Shown: positions 1-12,680, counted from the first letter of the stretch. The stretch is 64,000 bases of DNA from Bugula neritina (GCA_964035545.1 OZ037765.1:11588698-11652697); one strand, 5' to 3'. A program made the numbers and translations. Notes: generated from the letters alone by a model not told the origin.

Positions 1-64
1 CAGCCCCAATGGTCATCAGTTTACAAAATAGTTCTTTCAGAAGTTTTTACCAAGTGTTGCTTAC

Positions 65-1924
65 CTAACCGTGCAATAAGTGAATCCCCACTGAACCACT
101 GGAGGAAGCTGGTCTACCAAATGGTCTCGGGATATCCCATCAACACTAGTTCGAACATTCCCACTAAAAGCTGAGATTTTCTTGTCAGATAAAATCCTTG
201 CACCTAATAAAACAAAATTTATAATTTTATCTGCAAATTGACAATATCTACAAAGAACATTTTTGACCTGCTGCCATAAAACTCTACTTTAGAAATTTTC
301 AGCATGATACAAACTTACCTGTAAGATCACCATTATCAACAGAGGAAATTTGCGCTGTTTGATATTTATCATTCAGTGTAATAGTAACCACATCACCGGC
401 ATCATATCTTACACCTAGCCACTCTAGAGAAGTGTCAGCTGGTACTGTAACCTCTACTACTGTTACTCCATCTTCGACAGCCACAAGAGCAATCTGTGTT
501 GCTGTAAGTGGAGTATATGCAAGTGCGTAATATTCTGTGCCAGTTTGATCAACTCGAAATGCTGTGAATCCATCAGTTGAGTAGAGGTTCCTGTTGAGAC
601 CATAGACAATGATGTCTCCAGAGCCCACAACTCGAACCGCCTTGTTGCTAAAACCATCATCGAGACGAATATCAGCGGGCAAGATCTGCATGTTCACAGT
701 GTCTGGAGCCAGCTCAAACGTGATTGGTCCTGATATGAAGCTACCATCTGGGTTGTCAACAGTCACCGTAACACTGGAAGCTGATCTTGAAGCTACATAC
801 AGCTCTACATCCTGTTGTACTGCAGTCTCGGCTACGACGTTTTTCATAAATACTAAAGCGTATTCGTACTCACTCAGAGCACCTATTAGGAAATATAAAT
901 AACTGCAGATCAATTAAAATTGCTACGAATAATATAACTATATAAAATGTGCAAATATAATATTATGCACTGGTCCTACACTAAATGAGGTAAGTGGAGA
1001 GCTGTGTGCAGTTTTTTTCAAATAGTTATTGTTGGCCACATGTGAAATAAAACACATGTCAAACTCAAAGTTATACACCTTAACTAAATAAAAATCTACA
1101 TCACCTAATTTTGATGATTTTATGGTGTGGAAATTTATTATAGTGAATATTTTGCTAAGATAATAATCTGCTACGAGTTCGGTAAAAATGGCACAGGTAA
1201 AAATGGCACAGGTAAAAATGGCACAGGTAAAAATGCATGGTAAAAATGGCACAGATGAAAATGTAGAGTAAAAATGGCACAGGTTATAAAGACACAAATG
1301 GCAAAGTAGGTAAAAAAAGGTACATTTTCAATATTAGGGTTTGGGGTAAGGGGTTGGAGTTTGAAATTGGGGATTTAGGTTTGGGAATGGGGGTTTGAGT
1401 CTGGGGTTAGGGTTGAAGGGTTGGGAGTTTGAGAAAATTTAACATCAGTATATGCCATTTTTACCTACTTTTCCATTTGTGCCATTACTACCTGTGCCAT
1501 TATTACCTGTGCCATTATTACCTGTGTCATTTTTACCTAAAATCAATCTGCTATGGTGAAGCTATGTGAAAGTTTGCCAATTGCAAAGAGTCCTAGTTTT
1601 AGCAAAAATAATTTCATTATTCAACACTTCAAACCAAGAAACATGGAACTGTGTAGTTACTTTATTATTCATTAGATGCATGGTCTCATCCAACCGCCAC
1701 ACCTGTGATCTTTACCTAGTTAGTTATGAGATTGAGTGATGTTATGTAATCATTTCCACCTGGAAATTACTTTAAAAAACCAGAAAAAGAACTTCTAAAT
1801 AACAATTATAAAAAAGTGACCATCAAACTGAATTAAACAAGCATTCTGATCAGCCATTACCTGTGGTGAGGAAACAGTAGAGCAAAATCGGTAAGATGCT
1901 CATCAATCTATAAGATGATATCAT
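65..1924 (-). CDS. Secreted IgGFc-binding N-domain protein, 5' part
   Basis: Three exons are visible: 1861-1924 (start ATG and hydrophobic signal peptide), 319-882 and 65-203. All junctions have GT-AG borders and join in phase 1. The first exon reads MISSYRLMSILPILLYCFLT, a typical secretory leader. The second encodes the start of an IgGFc-binding N-terminal domain (EYALVFMKN, then a beta-rich stretch with VRVVGSGDIIVYGLNR). The third continues it with ILSDKKISAFSGN and DHLVDQLPPVVQWG, close to the SDKP-AVFSGN and DHLVEQLPP blocks of the family. In IgGFc-binding protein and related invertebrate secreted proteins this domain lies at the N terminus ahead of other extracellular modules. The 3' part lies beyond base 1, so the full architecture and function are unknown. 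Intron 1 (883-1860) carries a hairpin-type mobile element. Domain assignment is firm; exact function is not. Confidence 0.82.
1174..1544. mobile_element. Hairpin (foldback-like) element, copy 1
   Basis: The left arm (from 1181) is a tandem array of a 15-base unit, GGTAAAAATGGCACA, with three perfect and several decayed copies. The right arm (1453-1539) carries the inverse, with units such as TGCCATTATTACCTG, so the two arms can pair. The centre (about 1335-1435) is G-rich with TTAGGG-like words. The element is flanked by the 9-base direct repeat AATCTGCTA at 1165-1173 and 1545-1553, as expected for a target-site duplication. No coding sequence is present. It lies in intron 1 of the IgGFc-domain gene. 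A second copy at 24612-24851 ends in the same TTTACCTAAAATC. Nine-base duplications and repeat-built inverted arms recall Foldback/Mutator-type elements, but class assignment is inference. Confidence 0.75.
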
Positions 1925-4225
1925 CTTGGTTTGCTGTAATATGTCCTGATATAGTGGTGAAACTTTAATATATTACAGAAATATTAAATTAAAATAGGTT
2001 ACCGTAGCCAAATCATATCTCTCAGATAAACAAGATGATTACAATATGACAGCTTTCCAACGACTACTATGCCGTATACAAGCTGCACACGCCCTATTTC
2101 AACAAGAGCTCTAGTATGCACACTGAATGAGCACATACAAAAGGCTTAATCATGATATTGTATGCTAAATGTATAGAATGTCATTAGTTACAATGAATTG
2201 ACTATTCTTTTCATTGAGAATTATAAACTCTCATCTATTTCATGACATACAGTTATTAGCTTTAATTTAAGCAAGTTAGTGTTGAAACAATTTAATTTTA
2301 CTATACACCTATATATTCTTTTGTGTTGTGATAAATTAGCAGCTACATACACACTGCTGAAATAACGTGTTATTAATGTTACTTTTATAGTTGATTTACA
2401 CCCTGTTTTTCTTTTCGCTTTGTTCTGTTCAGATAGCGAAAAGCTTACGCAAGTTTATAGTCACCGTCTCTGTGAGAAAATCCCTGACGGGAAGGCTGAT
2501 TTGTTAAAGTGGGCTAAGGACTTATTCATATGAGACACATGAGCAATTATGACTGGATGCTCCTAACATCACCAATGGCCTTTGTTTGGCAATGTTTGAT
2601 TACTAAGCCAAGCTCTAACCCTCTAACCACGGCTGCTCCCTGTTGCTGTTACTATATTACTAGCATTAACCATATTGCTGCAAAATCTTAGTTATTGCTG
2701 TAGCCAAGTTTTCAAGTAAGCTCAAATTTGAAGCTCAATATAATATCTGTAATATTACAATAGGGGAAAATATGTATTAGGAACATGAACATGTAGCTTT
2801 ACATATACACAAACGTAAGTATGTTTTAATAAATAAGATAAATAATGATGATTAATTATGATGAAGAATAAGTGTGTTTTTTTATAACAATTCTAGAAGA
2901 GCATCATATACTGCTGCAGTTTTGTGCACTACTAGAGTGGGGTATTATTGTATACACGAATTACTGCTGCATACCCTACCACAAGGTTTGAGAGAAAAAC
3001 CGAAGTAGATAGCATTTATAAAAGAGATATATTTATGTCTAATCACGTACAAGTAAAGTTGTTAGCAATTGCAAAAGAATACACATATAATAGAACAGTT
3101 ACACAATGCTATCCTAATTTACATGACAGTTATCCTCCGACTGAGGCAGGGCGCTGGAAGGCACTGTTTATATTCCAAGGGTCAGCCCTGATTGGCCGGT
3201 TGGGAGTACCGGCGGTGCCAACGAGTGACGGGTGCTGCATAGAAGTGCGACATTGCTAACAGAGTTGTCATCCCTTGGAACTATTGCCATAAAATGTCAT
3301 ACCGCGTCTCCTGCTGCAGGTATTTAGTACAGGGAAGGTTGGGGATATACTTCCCACAGCCATTACAATATGATCAAAGTCAATTTATATGTAGCCTAAT
3401 TACCAAACAGCTATTACAACTGTCAAAACTGAGAGACACATAAGGACGGCTTTTAACAGGAATTTTTTTTACTGGCACAAGTTTGCATATTAAATGAATA
3501 TTGAAAATTTATTAATCTAGCGCTCGTTTCTTATATTTATACTTCACATATTATGGATAAGTATACTTGTTTTCGTGTAAACGTTAAGTTTTCAACAACA
3601 AGTCAGGCCATGCAAACAGAGTGCACCAATTTTAAAAATACACAGATCTGTTTGTTCAGTCATTTTCGAAGATACAAAATGTATATGCTTAAAATATCAT
3701 GATTTTTCAGAAAAAGTACTGGTCAAAAGTGACCATGTCTTTCACTAAAGTGTCCATTTCGTACAGTACTTTATGTCACCTATTGCTTAACATGGTAGAA
3801 TGACCCAATATTTGCTGCCCTTTCAAATCAATGCTTAAAAGAAGCCAGAATAGAGCCTAAAAAAGCTCTTTTTCCACAACATCAGACACATGATAGAATG
3901 CAAGACAGTCTGTAACTAATTACTACGCATGTACTATTCAGTAAAAAAATGATCAGCAAAAAGTAAGAAAATTCATTCATTGGTATCCTTATATCAAACC
4001 ACATTCATGTGTGAATTGCTAGACAACATTTTGTATTTCTGACTTAAAAACAACATAGATAATGTATGACAGATTTACAACTGTAGATTAACACACTAGT
4101 CATAAGTGTTGAAAAATTCGCCAATTAGAATAGAATTTGGTTAGATAACAAATTTGGTGGAACATTAAAAAAATACTATGTTAAGAGATAATATTATGTT
4201 TTCAAAGAAGCTAATTTCTATACTA
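1925..4225. other. Intergenic, no gene seen
   Basis: This separates the start of the IgGFc-domain gene from the end of SGSM3 on the same strand, so it should hold the promoter of the former. No conserved coding block or convincing splice-flanked exon was seen on either strand. About 3140-3340 is less A+T-rich than its surroundings and contains an unremarkable open frame. About 2560-2640 on the minus strand resembles a decayed tRNA-derived head but lacks a usable B box. Confidence 0.5.
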
Positions 4226-4261
4226 CCAAAAAGTATTGGAATATATCCCAATACTTTTTGG
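4226..4261. repeat. Perfect 14-bp inverted repeat with 8-base loop
   Basis: CCAAAAAGTATTGG at 4226-4239 is followed by an 8-base A+T spacer and by its exact reverse complement at 4248-4261. It lies about 0.7 kb downstream of the more distal SGSM3 stop. It may be a relic of a small inverted-repeat element or a chance hairpin; no function can be shown. Confidence 0.7.
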
Positions 4262-4944
4262 CAATAATTATAATTCAACAATAATATTATGTCAATAATT
4301 TTAGAAACTACAAAATAACACAGTATAGATATTTTTATTAAAGTAGTCAAGCCAAAAGCAAAAGCATGACTTCAAACTGGTTGCCGGGCAACACAAAATA
4401 CATCATGTTTTATCAAAAATACATATCTGAAGTATCAACGCTCAATGTGAAAAATAGTTTCTGGCAAAAAAAGTGAACTATGAGAGTAGGAGTAGCAGAT
4501 AAATATAACAGTCCAGATCAGCTAGTTATACAAAAAATATGTCTTTATTATGTAAGAAACATTTTGAATAATAAAATGAGCCTTCGGCTAGACAGATCTG
4601 TTGTGCTAGGCAGTTAGAATGAGCCTTTAGCTAAACAATCTAAGGGAGCCTATAACCGAGTCAGTCGTGCTACTAAATGTTAGACCCAAAACTTGCAGCA
4701 TTTTTGAAGGACACGGGTGAGTAATAGAGGTGTTGATAACTTAAACATTTTGTTGGTTCATATAAATGAAAAAGATCTACAAAGGTTTGAGTTGACTATA
4801 CCCCCCCTCCCAAGTCTTTCTTAACAATAATACACTTATTTATGGGACCAGTATATAACCTTGATCAGCTACGTCTAAAACCCATTAAAACTCATATCAG
4901 GTTGAAGAATTAGCAACCAAAGTAGCATAAATACTATCATCTGT

Positions 4945-5080
4945 TCAAATGTTCCAGCTAAACAAATGATGCTTTATCAACATATCATTGAGAGAATCTT
5001 TGCCACCTGGTCCATGTGCAGTAGCCTTCTCATTAAGTTCATAGTGAGCTGACAGGCGGAATGCAAATTGTGCCAAAATT
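4945..5080 (-). CDS. SGSM3: SGSM3 last exon, version B (distal)
   Basis: The acceptor (TTAATTTTAG, read on the minus strand) is at 5081-5090. The exon continues the same phase 2 with [19 protein letters not shown], then [13 protein letters not shown] and a TGA stop at 4945-4947. It aligns with version A at QFAF-L and HLFSW. By memory it is closer than version A to the vertebrate C terminus (FAFSLS, DMLVKHHLFSW). It is intact: no stop, no frame break and a good splice site. Which version is ancestral and where each is used cannot be told from DNA. Confidence 0.82.
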
Positions 5081-8000
5081 CTAAAATTAAATTTTTATAC
5101 TAATATATTTTACTATGGTAGAGGTAACAAAGAGAGAAAATAATAGATATACTGCAAATGTCAGAAATAATAATATCAATATATTAATCATATAGCAAGT
5201 TCAAACCTTGCATTTGCATACAAGTTGCGTAGAGCAGAGTATCTGTGAAAAGCGAAAATATGAAACATGTGACAAGATAAAAAATTCAACGGTTAGAAAG
5301 TTTTAATTACTTAGAAAAATGAAATATGAAGAGATTTATATAATGTAAATAACACCAAGTTGACTAGAACCAATAATTTATAAGCATTAATTTTAATGGC
5401 ACAGTGTATGCTTGGATAACAGTCATTATTCATTGGCAAGAATATTATAGGAAACAGATGTACTATACGAGGCACACCTACACAAAAAGTACCACAACAC
5501 TGAGATGCATACAATATAGAGATTGAATTTAAAATAATAACTTCAGAAAAAATATTTCTAATATAAAATAACGAAATGCTGTCTGATTGAGAATAGCCAA
5601 AATATAAAAACTAAAAAGGTACAAGATTAGATGCTGATAGAAAATATTTTATAGATAGTCTATGCTCCCATCTCCCAACTAAAAAGATGATATTTAGTGA
5701 GCATTTCTTGAACGTTTGCTAAGAAGTCACTTTCCCACTTCTTATGCTTTCTAAGGATTTCATGATCTCTTTCCAAGTGGAAGGCAAACTGCCGCAGGGT
5801 CCTGGCAAACCAAGCAGATAACAACACAATTACAATACTGGCAGACAAGTTTACAATACTGGCAGATGTATCACAACAGTAATACTAACAACAAAGCAAG
5901 AGTGATGTGACACATACAACACAATTACAGGCTGAAGAAAAGGCTGGGAAACATCAAAGTGTAAGTGAGCCCAAAATTCTGCAGTAATTACTACTTAAAG
6001 AATTGTTTAGACTAGCTATTGGCATTAATAAAAAAGTGTACATGTCCATGTAGCTTATACTGTGTAGGGTGTTTGTGCAAACAGTGACTAGAATGGAAAG
6101 ACAGTGATTCAACAGGAAACGCCTGAGAATGTTACCGACACTCACCGAAGCTCGCATTTGATCTGCACCCATCCAGGACTCCTGAGAAATGACCATCTGT
6201 GATACCACTTCCTGATGACGGACTCGGAAGAGCAAAGAGCCTCTAGCCATAAGTGTAATGCCTGTTCACTGCAACACATTACAAGTTATATTTCAAGATT
6301 ATATATGCTTCAAAACATTACAGAGTTTATGGATTGCACTAGAAGAAAATAAAAATAACAAGCAACCAAAACAATCTAGTTAAGCAAACGCAGAAGGGAA
6401 AACCTACTTTAGTCCACAGCATATTAGTGATCTCAGTTTGACATCCATTTGAGAATGAACTGCATCGTGGGTGGCATTAACAGCTTGCACTGCCTAAAAA
6501 GTGGTTATAAAGTTGGAGTGATATATGTTTATAACCAAACTTGGGTACACACAGCATAAACTTCATCATGCTTTACCAGAAAAATCAATTAGTAAATAGA
6601 GTTAATAAATAAAGCAAAATGTGACTATTCTTCATTATTAATGTACAACTAAAACAGGACAACCAACAGCAAACCTACCTTGTATAGCACTTCTTCCGGT
6701 GTTAACACTTTGCCATCTTCCTCTAACCTGCGAGAACAATTACCATTATATTACTAGCTCATTATTGGAAGCAAATCCGCATTATGCTTATAATGTCCGG
6801 TTTTTGCAACTTGCAGAAGTAATAATAACCTTTAAATTATATGTATATACACATTGCTGCATATTGTAAACTATATAGAAAGACAATAAGTATAAACAAC
6901 TTTAAATTTTGCTCGACAATTGACCACAAAAAATTCCATATGATCAGAGTAAGCAAATTTTGTTTACATTCTACAGAAATGAAGTCACTTGAAAAGATGC
7001 ATTTTTGCAGAAAAATTATATGTTATATTAAAACCCCAGTCTACACTCACATTATTTCATATTACTTTTTGCCTAGTGTGTTTCACACAGTCGCTAAAAA
7101 GCAAATTTTGAGCAACATTTGCTTACACTCAATCCGTTTAGTGTGTTTGGGTTTTAAAATATGTTGTACAATTTTAATAACTTACATAATAAAATATTGT
7201 ATTCTTATAACCTGAAACAGGGTTTAATTGGTAGCAAAGCAACTACCTTCACTTATGTTAAGGGTATAACTTTTCTATACCTGAATGTTTTACACAGCAC
7301 AAGCCTGGCATATATGGATTGATAGTCTTTTTCCACTTCCTTGCAAGTAGCTTCCTCAATGAACAGCCATGGGTGAGTAGACCCACCCAATAGTGAAGAT
7401 CTTTTCAATCCGTGCTGCAGAATTGCCTTCATCGCAGAGCAAAACCTATTAAAAAGAAGAATGTCTTGCAGCTAAGACAGGCTCTTAAATTAGAAACAAC
7501 TACCTGATATAAATACTAAAGTCTAAACAGTTAGGCTGTATAGAGTGACACTTACTCAACCTGACATACTTACATTCCTCTAACAAGATCTGTGATTTCA
7601 CTACACACAGAGTCATCTCCAGCTGAAGTGTAGTCTTTACTCCTCTCGTCCAACACCTCTACATACTTAGCAGGAAACCATCCAACTTGACCATCCAACT
7701 CGCCAATCCAGCAATGCTCATCCTTTCTGGACATCAGCTAAATGTGAAACAAAACCTCACTTCAATAATAATTAATAACCAAACTATAACAATAATGCAA
7801 CATTTGGTTAAATTAACGGTAGTAGAAAGGAAAGTGAACATATCTATTACTTCAGCATACTATAAATTCAGTTGAAAAAGGTTTTTTAAACAAAACAAGA
7901 CTAAGTGAAACTGTTTTAATTCAATTCGAATATAAAACTAAAAAAAGCACGTTAAAGATCATCACGGAAATTATATAATAGAATCATACATTGATGACAT

Positions 8001-11000
8001 CATTTTTTCTAAAACCAAGTTCCTCTGGAGTATGATTGTCAAAGTCAGCCAGGGCCTTGGCTCGACGTTTCCGTCGTCTAACAACTTTTACGTAGTGATC
8101 CAAATCGAGGCTATGACTTTCCAGTGAGTAGTCTGCATTCAGATCCTACACACACACGCAAGCAAAAAAAATGAATACAGACAAACCCATGACTACAAAT
8201 AACCTTAGGACATGTCAAAGTATTACAGCTTTGAATTACTATCCAACTATACTTGGAACAAGAACTTTTAGTATGAATGACTTATATACAGAGTTATTGC
8301 TTGCAGTCATTAGAAGATTTCCAACCACGCATTCACTGTAATTACTTTATGGTTTGCCTACATTGCTAGATGTGGGTGAATTGCTTCTTTATCATAAAAA
8401 ACAACAATTTTCTCATCCTTGAATGTGGCTATAAAATATTAGAACTGCTTACAGATTTATTAAATAGCAACAACTAGACATACTATTCTGGAATCAGAGT
8501 CCACCCTCTGGAAATAACGTCCTATCTGCAGGATGGCATTTCTCAAATCCACTAGTAGTTCAGTCTGCTTGATGTTCTTGGCTTTTACATCTTCATTTTC
8601 AGAATCACCCCAAATAAAACTCAAGAAAGAGCTGGAGTTGTTGATTTGCCGCTTACTGAGTTGCTATTCAAATAAAGAAAACCGCAATTAAAGTCTAAAT
8701 TGAACATCCGACAGTATTTTACAGATGGCTATTTCTGGAGACAATCTGAAACACTGATACCTGAAACAAACAACAGCACATAGAACAGTCTCAAACATGA
8801 AAGACTGTTTTCAATGATTTAAATTTGTTTATAAATAACCTGTTTGGGGAGATTTTTGGTCTGTTCTGGATTAATAAGGGCGCCTTGGTCGGCCATCAGA
8901 TATGCGAGATGCTTGCGTCTTTGTGATTCAATAAGTCCGTGTCTTAGAGACTGCGCAACGCTAAATGCTGCTTCAATCAATTCATCAACATCGTCAATCG
9001 TGGAAGGGAGATCAGCAAGGAAATTAAATATCTGGGAGGAGCTTTTTATTGCCTCCACTTGTTTCTCCTAATACAAGAAAGAAATAAAGCTATACTATAA
9101 TATAAAATGCTACACTGTAACCATTTTACAGAAAAAATTTCTAGTTAAATAAAACCAATAGATTTCCTAATTGTTTAACATTTAGTTTTATGACAAAATA
9201 ATACGTACTCTCAGTTTCAACATCCCAAGTGTAAGTTGAAACAGCACAACAGATCCATGGTAGAAGAAGAGATCCAAAACACGCAGGTGTATTCTGGGAT
9301 GGAGTACGCCAGCAAACAATGTGAGAAACCAGTGAAGGGTTATCAGAGACACCTCTGTAATAACACACAGTCCGATCATTATGATAATATTACAAAAAGC
9401 AAAAGAGAGTCTACAGATAATAGAACTTAGTATATACATTAATAATCAAAGTGACAGTAAAAAACAAAACCGGTAGGTTTATTGTGAACTTTTGCACCTC
9501 CTATGGCTCTCACATACATGATGTTTCAAAAATTTCATAATTCCGATTTCGGATACTTATTAGATACAAGTCAAAAAATTGTTACCAGTCTCTTAATTTA
9601 CGCCCAATACTATGTTTAACACACTTCAATAAGTGTTAGTCAAAAATGCACCAACCCCAACAGAAATCGAATATAGCTAGATCAGGAAGTATATTGTATG
9701 AAAGTAAATGGCCAGAGTACTATTGTTGAATTGTATAAAATATAATTTTTGGGCTTTATTTGTGATACTAACTTTTATTAGGTACAGATGAACAAAGTAA
9801 AATTTAAATCGATACGGATGTATAAGCCTAATCAGATGAAATCATATTGTGAATGCTCTAAAAATATAGCAACTATTCAAAGGTAATAAATGCTGTGAGT
9901 ATAAATAGAATATATCATCAGATCAATACCAAATCTAACTTTAAATTTCAAACATAAGCTTATGAGTGTTTTTAAACAATGGAAAGCTGCTACATAAAAG
10001 AAAGTTTTTGTCGAAATTCAAATAAGCACGTAACAATAAATAAACACTAGTAGTTGTAGCAGTAGCAGTAGTAGTAGTAGTAGCAGCAGCAGCAGTACAA
10101 ACATAAAATCTAATATCATACCCACATCATGATGCTTGAATGTTTGGTCAAGATCAGGCAAATAATTTGAGATGAGTTGTACTAGAACTTTCTGGTCAGC
10201 TTGCACACCGAGTAAGGTATTAGAGAAGTATGAGGCAGGCAGCATATCTTCAATAATTGTACATGTCAGCCAGAAAACGTCTTCTTCCTCCATATATAAG
10301 AGCAATGAGGCAACAATCTGCAGCACAAAATAGTGTTCGTATTATTTTTGACAAGCATGTAGAACTTAGAACAAAAATTCTAGGTTTTTTCAAAACATTT
10401 TTTTTCAATAATTATTAGATCAAATTAATGTTTTTATGCTTCACAGTTGAAAAACATTTAAGCAATTTCAATAGCTCAAAAATCAATACCCATCTCATAT
10501 AGTTTACTTACCACACCCATACCCTGACAGTACCCAATCTCAGGATATAACCAAGCTATACTCTTGAGTACACGTCTCAACCTACCAATACCATTACCCT
10601 TCATACTGCAGAAGCAGGCGTTGTTGGGAAGAGTGCGCAGAAGATCCTGAAACATGAAATAACTTGAAATACTGCTGTTTCTGTTTGAAATGCAAAAAAC
10701 ATAATTATACAGCTGCAAACATTTTATTTTTATTTTATTTAAATAAAACGGCCAGATTTGTGCAAATTAATATATAAAGATACTTTTTCTATTTGCTTGG
10801 AGGATGTTAAGGTCTCAGAAGAGCTGGCATTAACAATCTCTTGATAAGACTGTTTAGACTTTTGTTTCTTTGTGACGGAGCCGCATAGCCTGGGCCATAT
10901 AAATGGCCTCAGAGAATGCGGGATGCCCTCATGAGTTATCATATCTTGTAACTTTTGGGATGGTGGCAAACGAAGATTAACCTAAAATAAATTTTAATAT

Positions 11001-12680
11001 TTACATAAAGTCATACAATTGATAATGTAATAACTTTCATTGGAGAACAAGATATGAAAGAACTGTAACAAATGTGATCAAAATGTTTGCTTGCAATTAA
11101 CAATTGTAATAACACCTCAAGGAGTTTTAATTATTGATTTAAGGAGTTTACATGCATAGTCATATAGCTTGAGTCAAAACTAGTAATCATGCTAGGATGC
11201 AAGTTAGTCAAATTTGAAAACTTTAAAAAGATAGAGAATGAAGATACGGTTAGATAAAGCACATGTTACAGAGTAACCGAGGGACAATAGAATGAGACAG
11301 AAAAAGGGAGAGCTAATTTTCAATACTTCCTGGTAAGTTAGGGCCTACTCACACAAATATATTCCTAATACTAAAAATAAACTGGCGGTCATAATCTATT
11401 GGTTCAATATTAAAATTAAGTTAAGAATTAAAATCCAATTCAAGTAGCTAAATTTTAAAAATTATAAAAAAAATTCATAAGAAGTATGGGTATTACAAAG
11501 GACAAGAAGTAGCAAGTTTAGTACGGTGCATAAAATGCATAAGCCAAATGAACTCACAAAACAAAGCAAATTTTAGCATCCAATAAATAAAAATGTGATG
11601 TGTTCAAACAATAACTAAACTTTGCTCAATCTATATAACTTGAACCAACAAAGATCCATCTGAAAATACACAGCAGTCTGTGCAAATATATATGAACCTG
11701 AACCAGTATCATTTAACAAGGAATTATGAGAGTAGAAGAAGATGCTTATTTTTATATACCTTCATACAGCTTCCTACAACATAATTTTATGACATTCAGT
11801 CACACTGAGTAAAAAAAGTAGAATAATGCCAGTAAGTATAAAATGCATATAAATACACAACAGCCACGGTGACTTAAATGTAGTATTGAAATCAACATAA
11901 TGTTGTGACTTAAATTATTGCTATACCTTTAAAATGAACATAAGGATTTAGTAGCACAACAAACTATATAGTTATATGACAAGAAGCATAAATCGATCTC
12001 AACAAAAACACACATTGATGTGAATAGTTGATACCTGTTCAAGCGCAAATGAAGTCATATCATTATTATGCGAGAATTCAAGATATGCAATCCATTTAAG
12101 TTTGTGTTTAGAGTTTTCCATAAAGGGAGTACTCAACAATTTACTAGAATTTTCTTCCGGCCCATCTACAACCAACAGTTAGATTAGACAAAATTTCAGA
12201 AATTTAAGGCTGTTGCTTCAAGCTTTATTGAAATTTGCAAAACATTTGATTGAAACTTTGCAGATTAAATATGACACGAAGATGTAGTATATGCATAAAA
12301 TATGTTGAGAAACTAACATGACATCACAAACAACAAACAATTTACCTTCAACTTCTACCTTGAAACCAAACTCATCATATCGATAGTCGACTTGACCACT
12401 TTCATCCTCTGGCTAAAATTGATAAAATATAACTTCGAAAAGTTGAAAATAAATGCAGTAATTATACAAACTAAAACCATATTCTACCATTAAAGAGAAT
12501 GTCAAGCAGCATTGTTAGAGTCGAGTTTATTACAAGCAGTGGAAATTCTCCGTACCGGGCTTAGTTCAGCTGCAAAGTCATGAGGCCACATTGATGCTGT
12601 AAGAGCTGAGAATGGGCCACTTTTAGGAGTTGACTGAAGCTCATTGTCATCACATTCATCATCACTTAAAAGTGTTTCAG
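4945..12680 (-). CDS. SGSM3: SGSM3-like protein (TBC, SH3 and RUN domains)
   Basis: Exons in transcript order: 12556-12680, 12346-12412, 12035-12165, 10784-10981, 10512-10646, 10122-10317, 9209-9354, 8840-9067, 8484-8663, 7990-8145, 7574-7737, 7281-7445, 6679-6727, 6408-6493, 6146-6268, then a choice of 5660-5801 or 4945-5080. All junctions shown are GT-AG and phase-consistent. Landmarks are [13 protein letters not shown] and YDEFGF near the N terminus; a TBC GAP domain with [26 protein letters not shown] and [27 protein letters not shown]; an SH3 domain with ALADFD and [12 protein letters not shown]; and a RUN domain with [22 protein letters not shown] and [16 protein letters not shown]. The order matches vertebrate SGSM3, a Rab/Rap-interacting GAP-family protein. 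The first coding exon is unresolved because 12556-12680 begins mid-codon. Confidence 0.93.
5660..5801 (-). CDS. SGSM3: SGSM3 last exon, version A (proximal)
   Basis: The acceptor at 5802-5803 is followed by a frame that continues exon 6146-6268 in phase 2. It encodes [14 protein letters not shown], then [10 protein letters not shown] and a TAG stop at 5660-5662, 47 codons including the stop. The closing HLFSW motif is the end of the RUN domain in SGSM3. A second exon of the same design lies about 0.6 kb further downstream at 4945-5080. The two cannot both be used in one protein because each carries a stop. Confidence 0.85.
10048..10096. repeat. Trinucleotide microsatellite (TAG/CAG)n
   Basis: About sixteen triplets alternating TAG and CAG read on the plus strand (CTA/CTG on the transcribed minus strand). 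The array lies in the SGSM3 intron, about 25 bases downstream of the donor of exon 10122-10317. Confidence 0.85.

Noticed and set aside
938-1297. Minus-strand open frame with repeated FTCAI units
   Set aside because: It is a translation of the 15-base tandem arm of the hairpin element; no start context, splice sites or domain.
2560-2640. Minus-strand tRNA-like segment (GTGGTTAGAGGGTTAGAGC)
   Set aside because: Resembles a tRNA-derived head but the A-box is imperfect and no B-box follows; too decayed to call.
2948-3259. Plus-strand 103-codon open frame in a locally GC-richer patch
   Set aside because: No recognisable motif, no splice partners and atypical composition for a gene here; treated as chance or repeat-derived.
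5954-6250. Minus-strand frame beginning MARGSLLF
   Set aside because: Wrong frame over the real RUN exon 6146-6268, which reads [10 protein letters not shown] in another frame.
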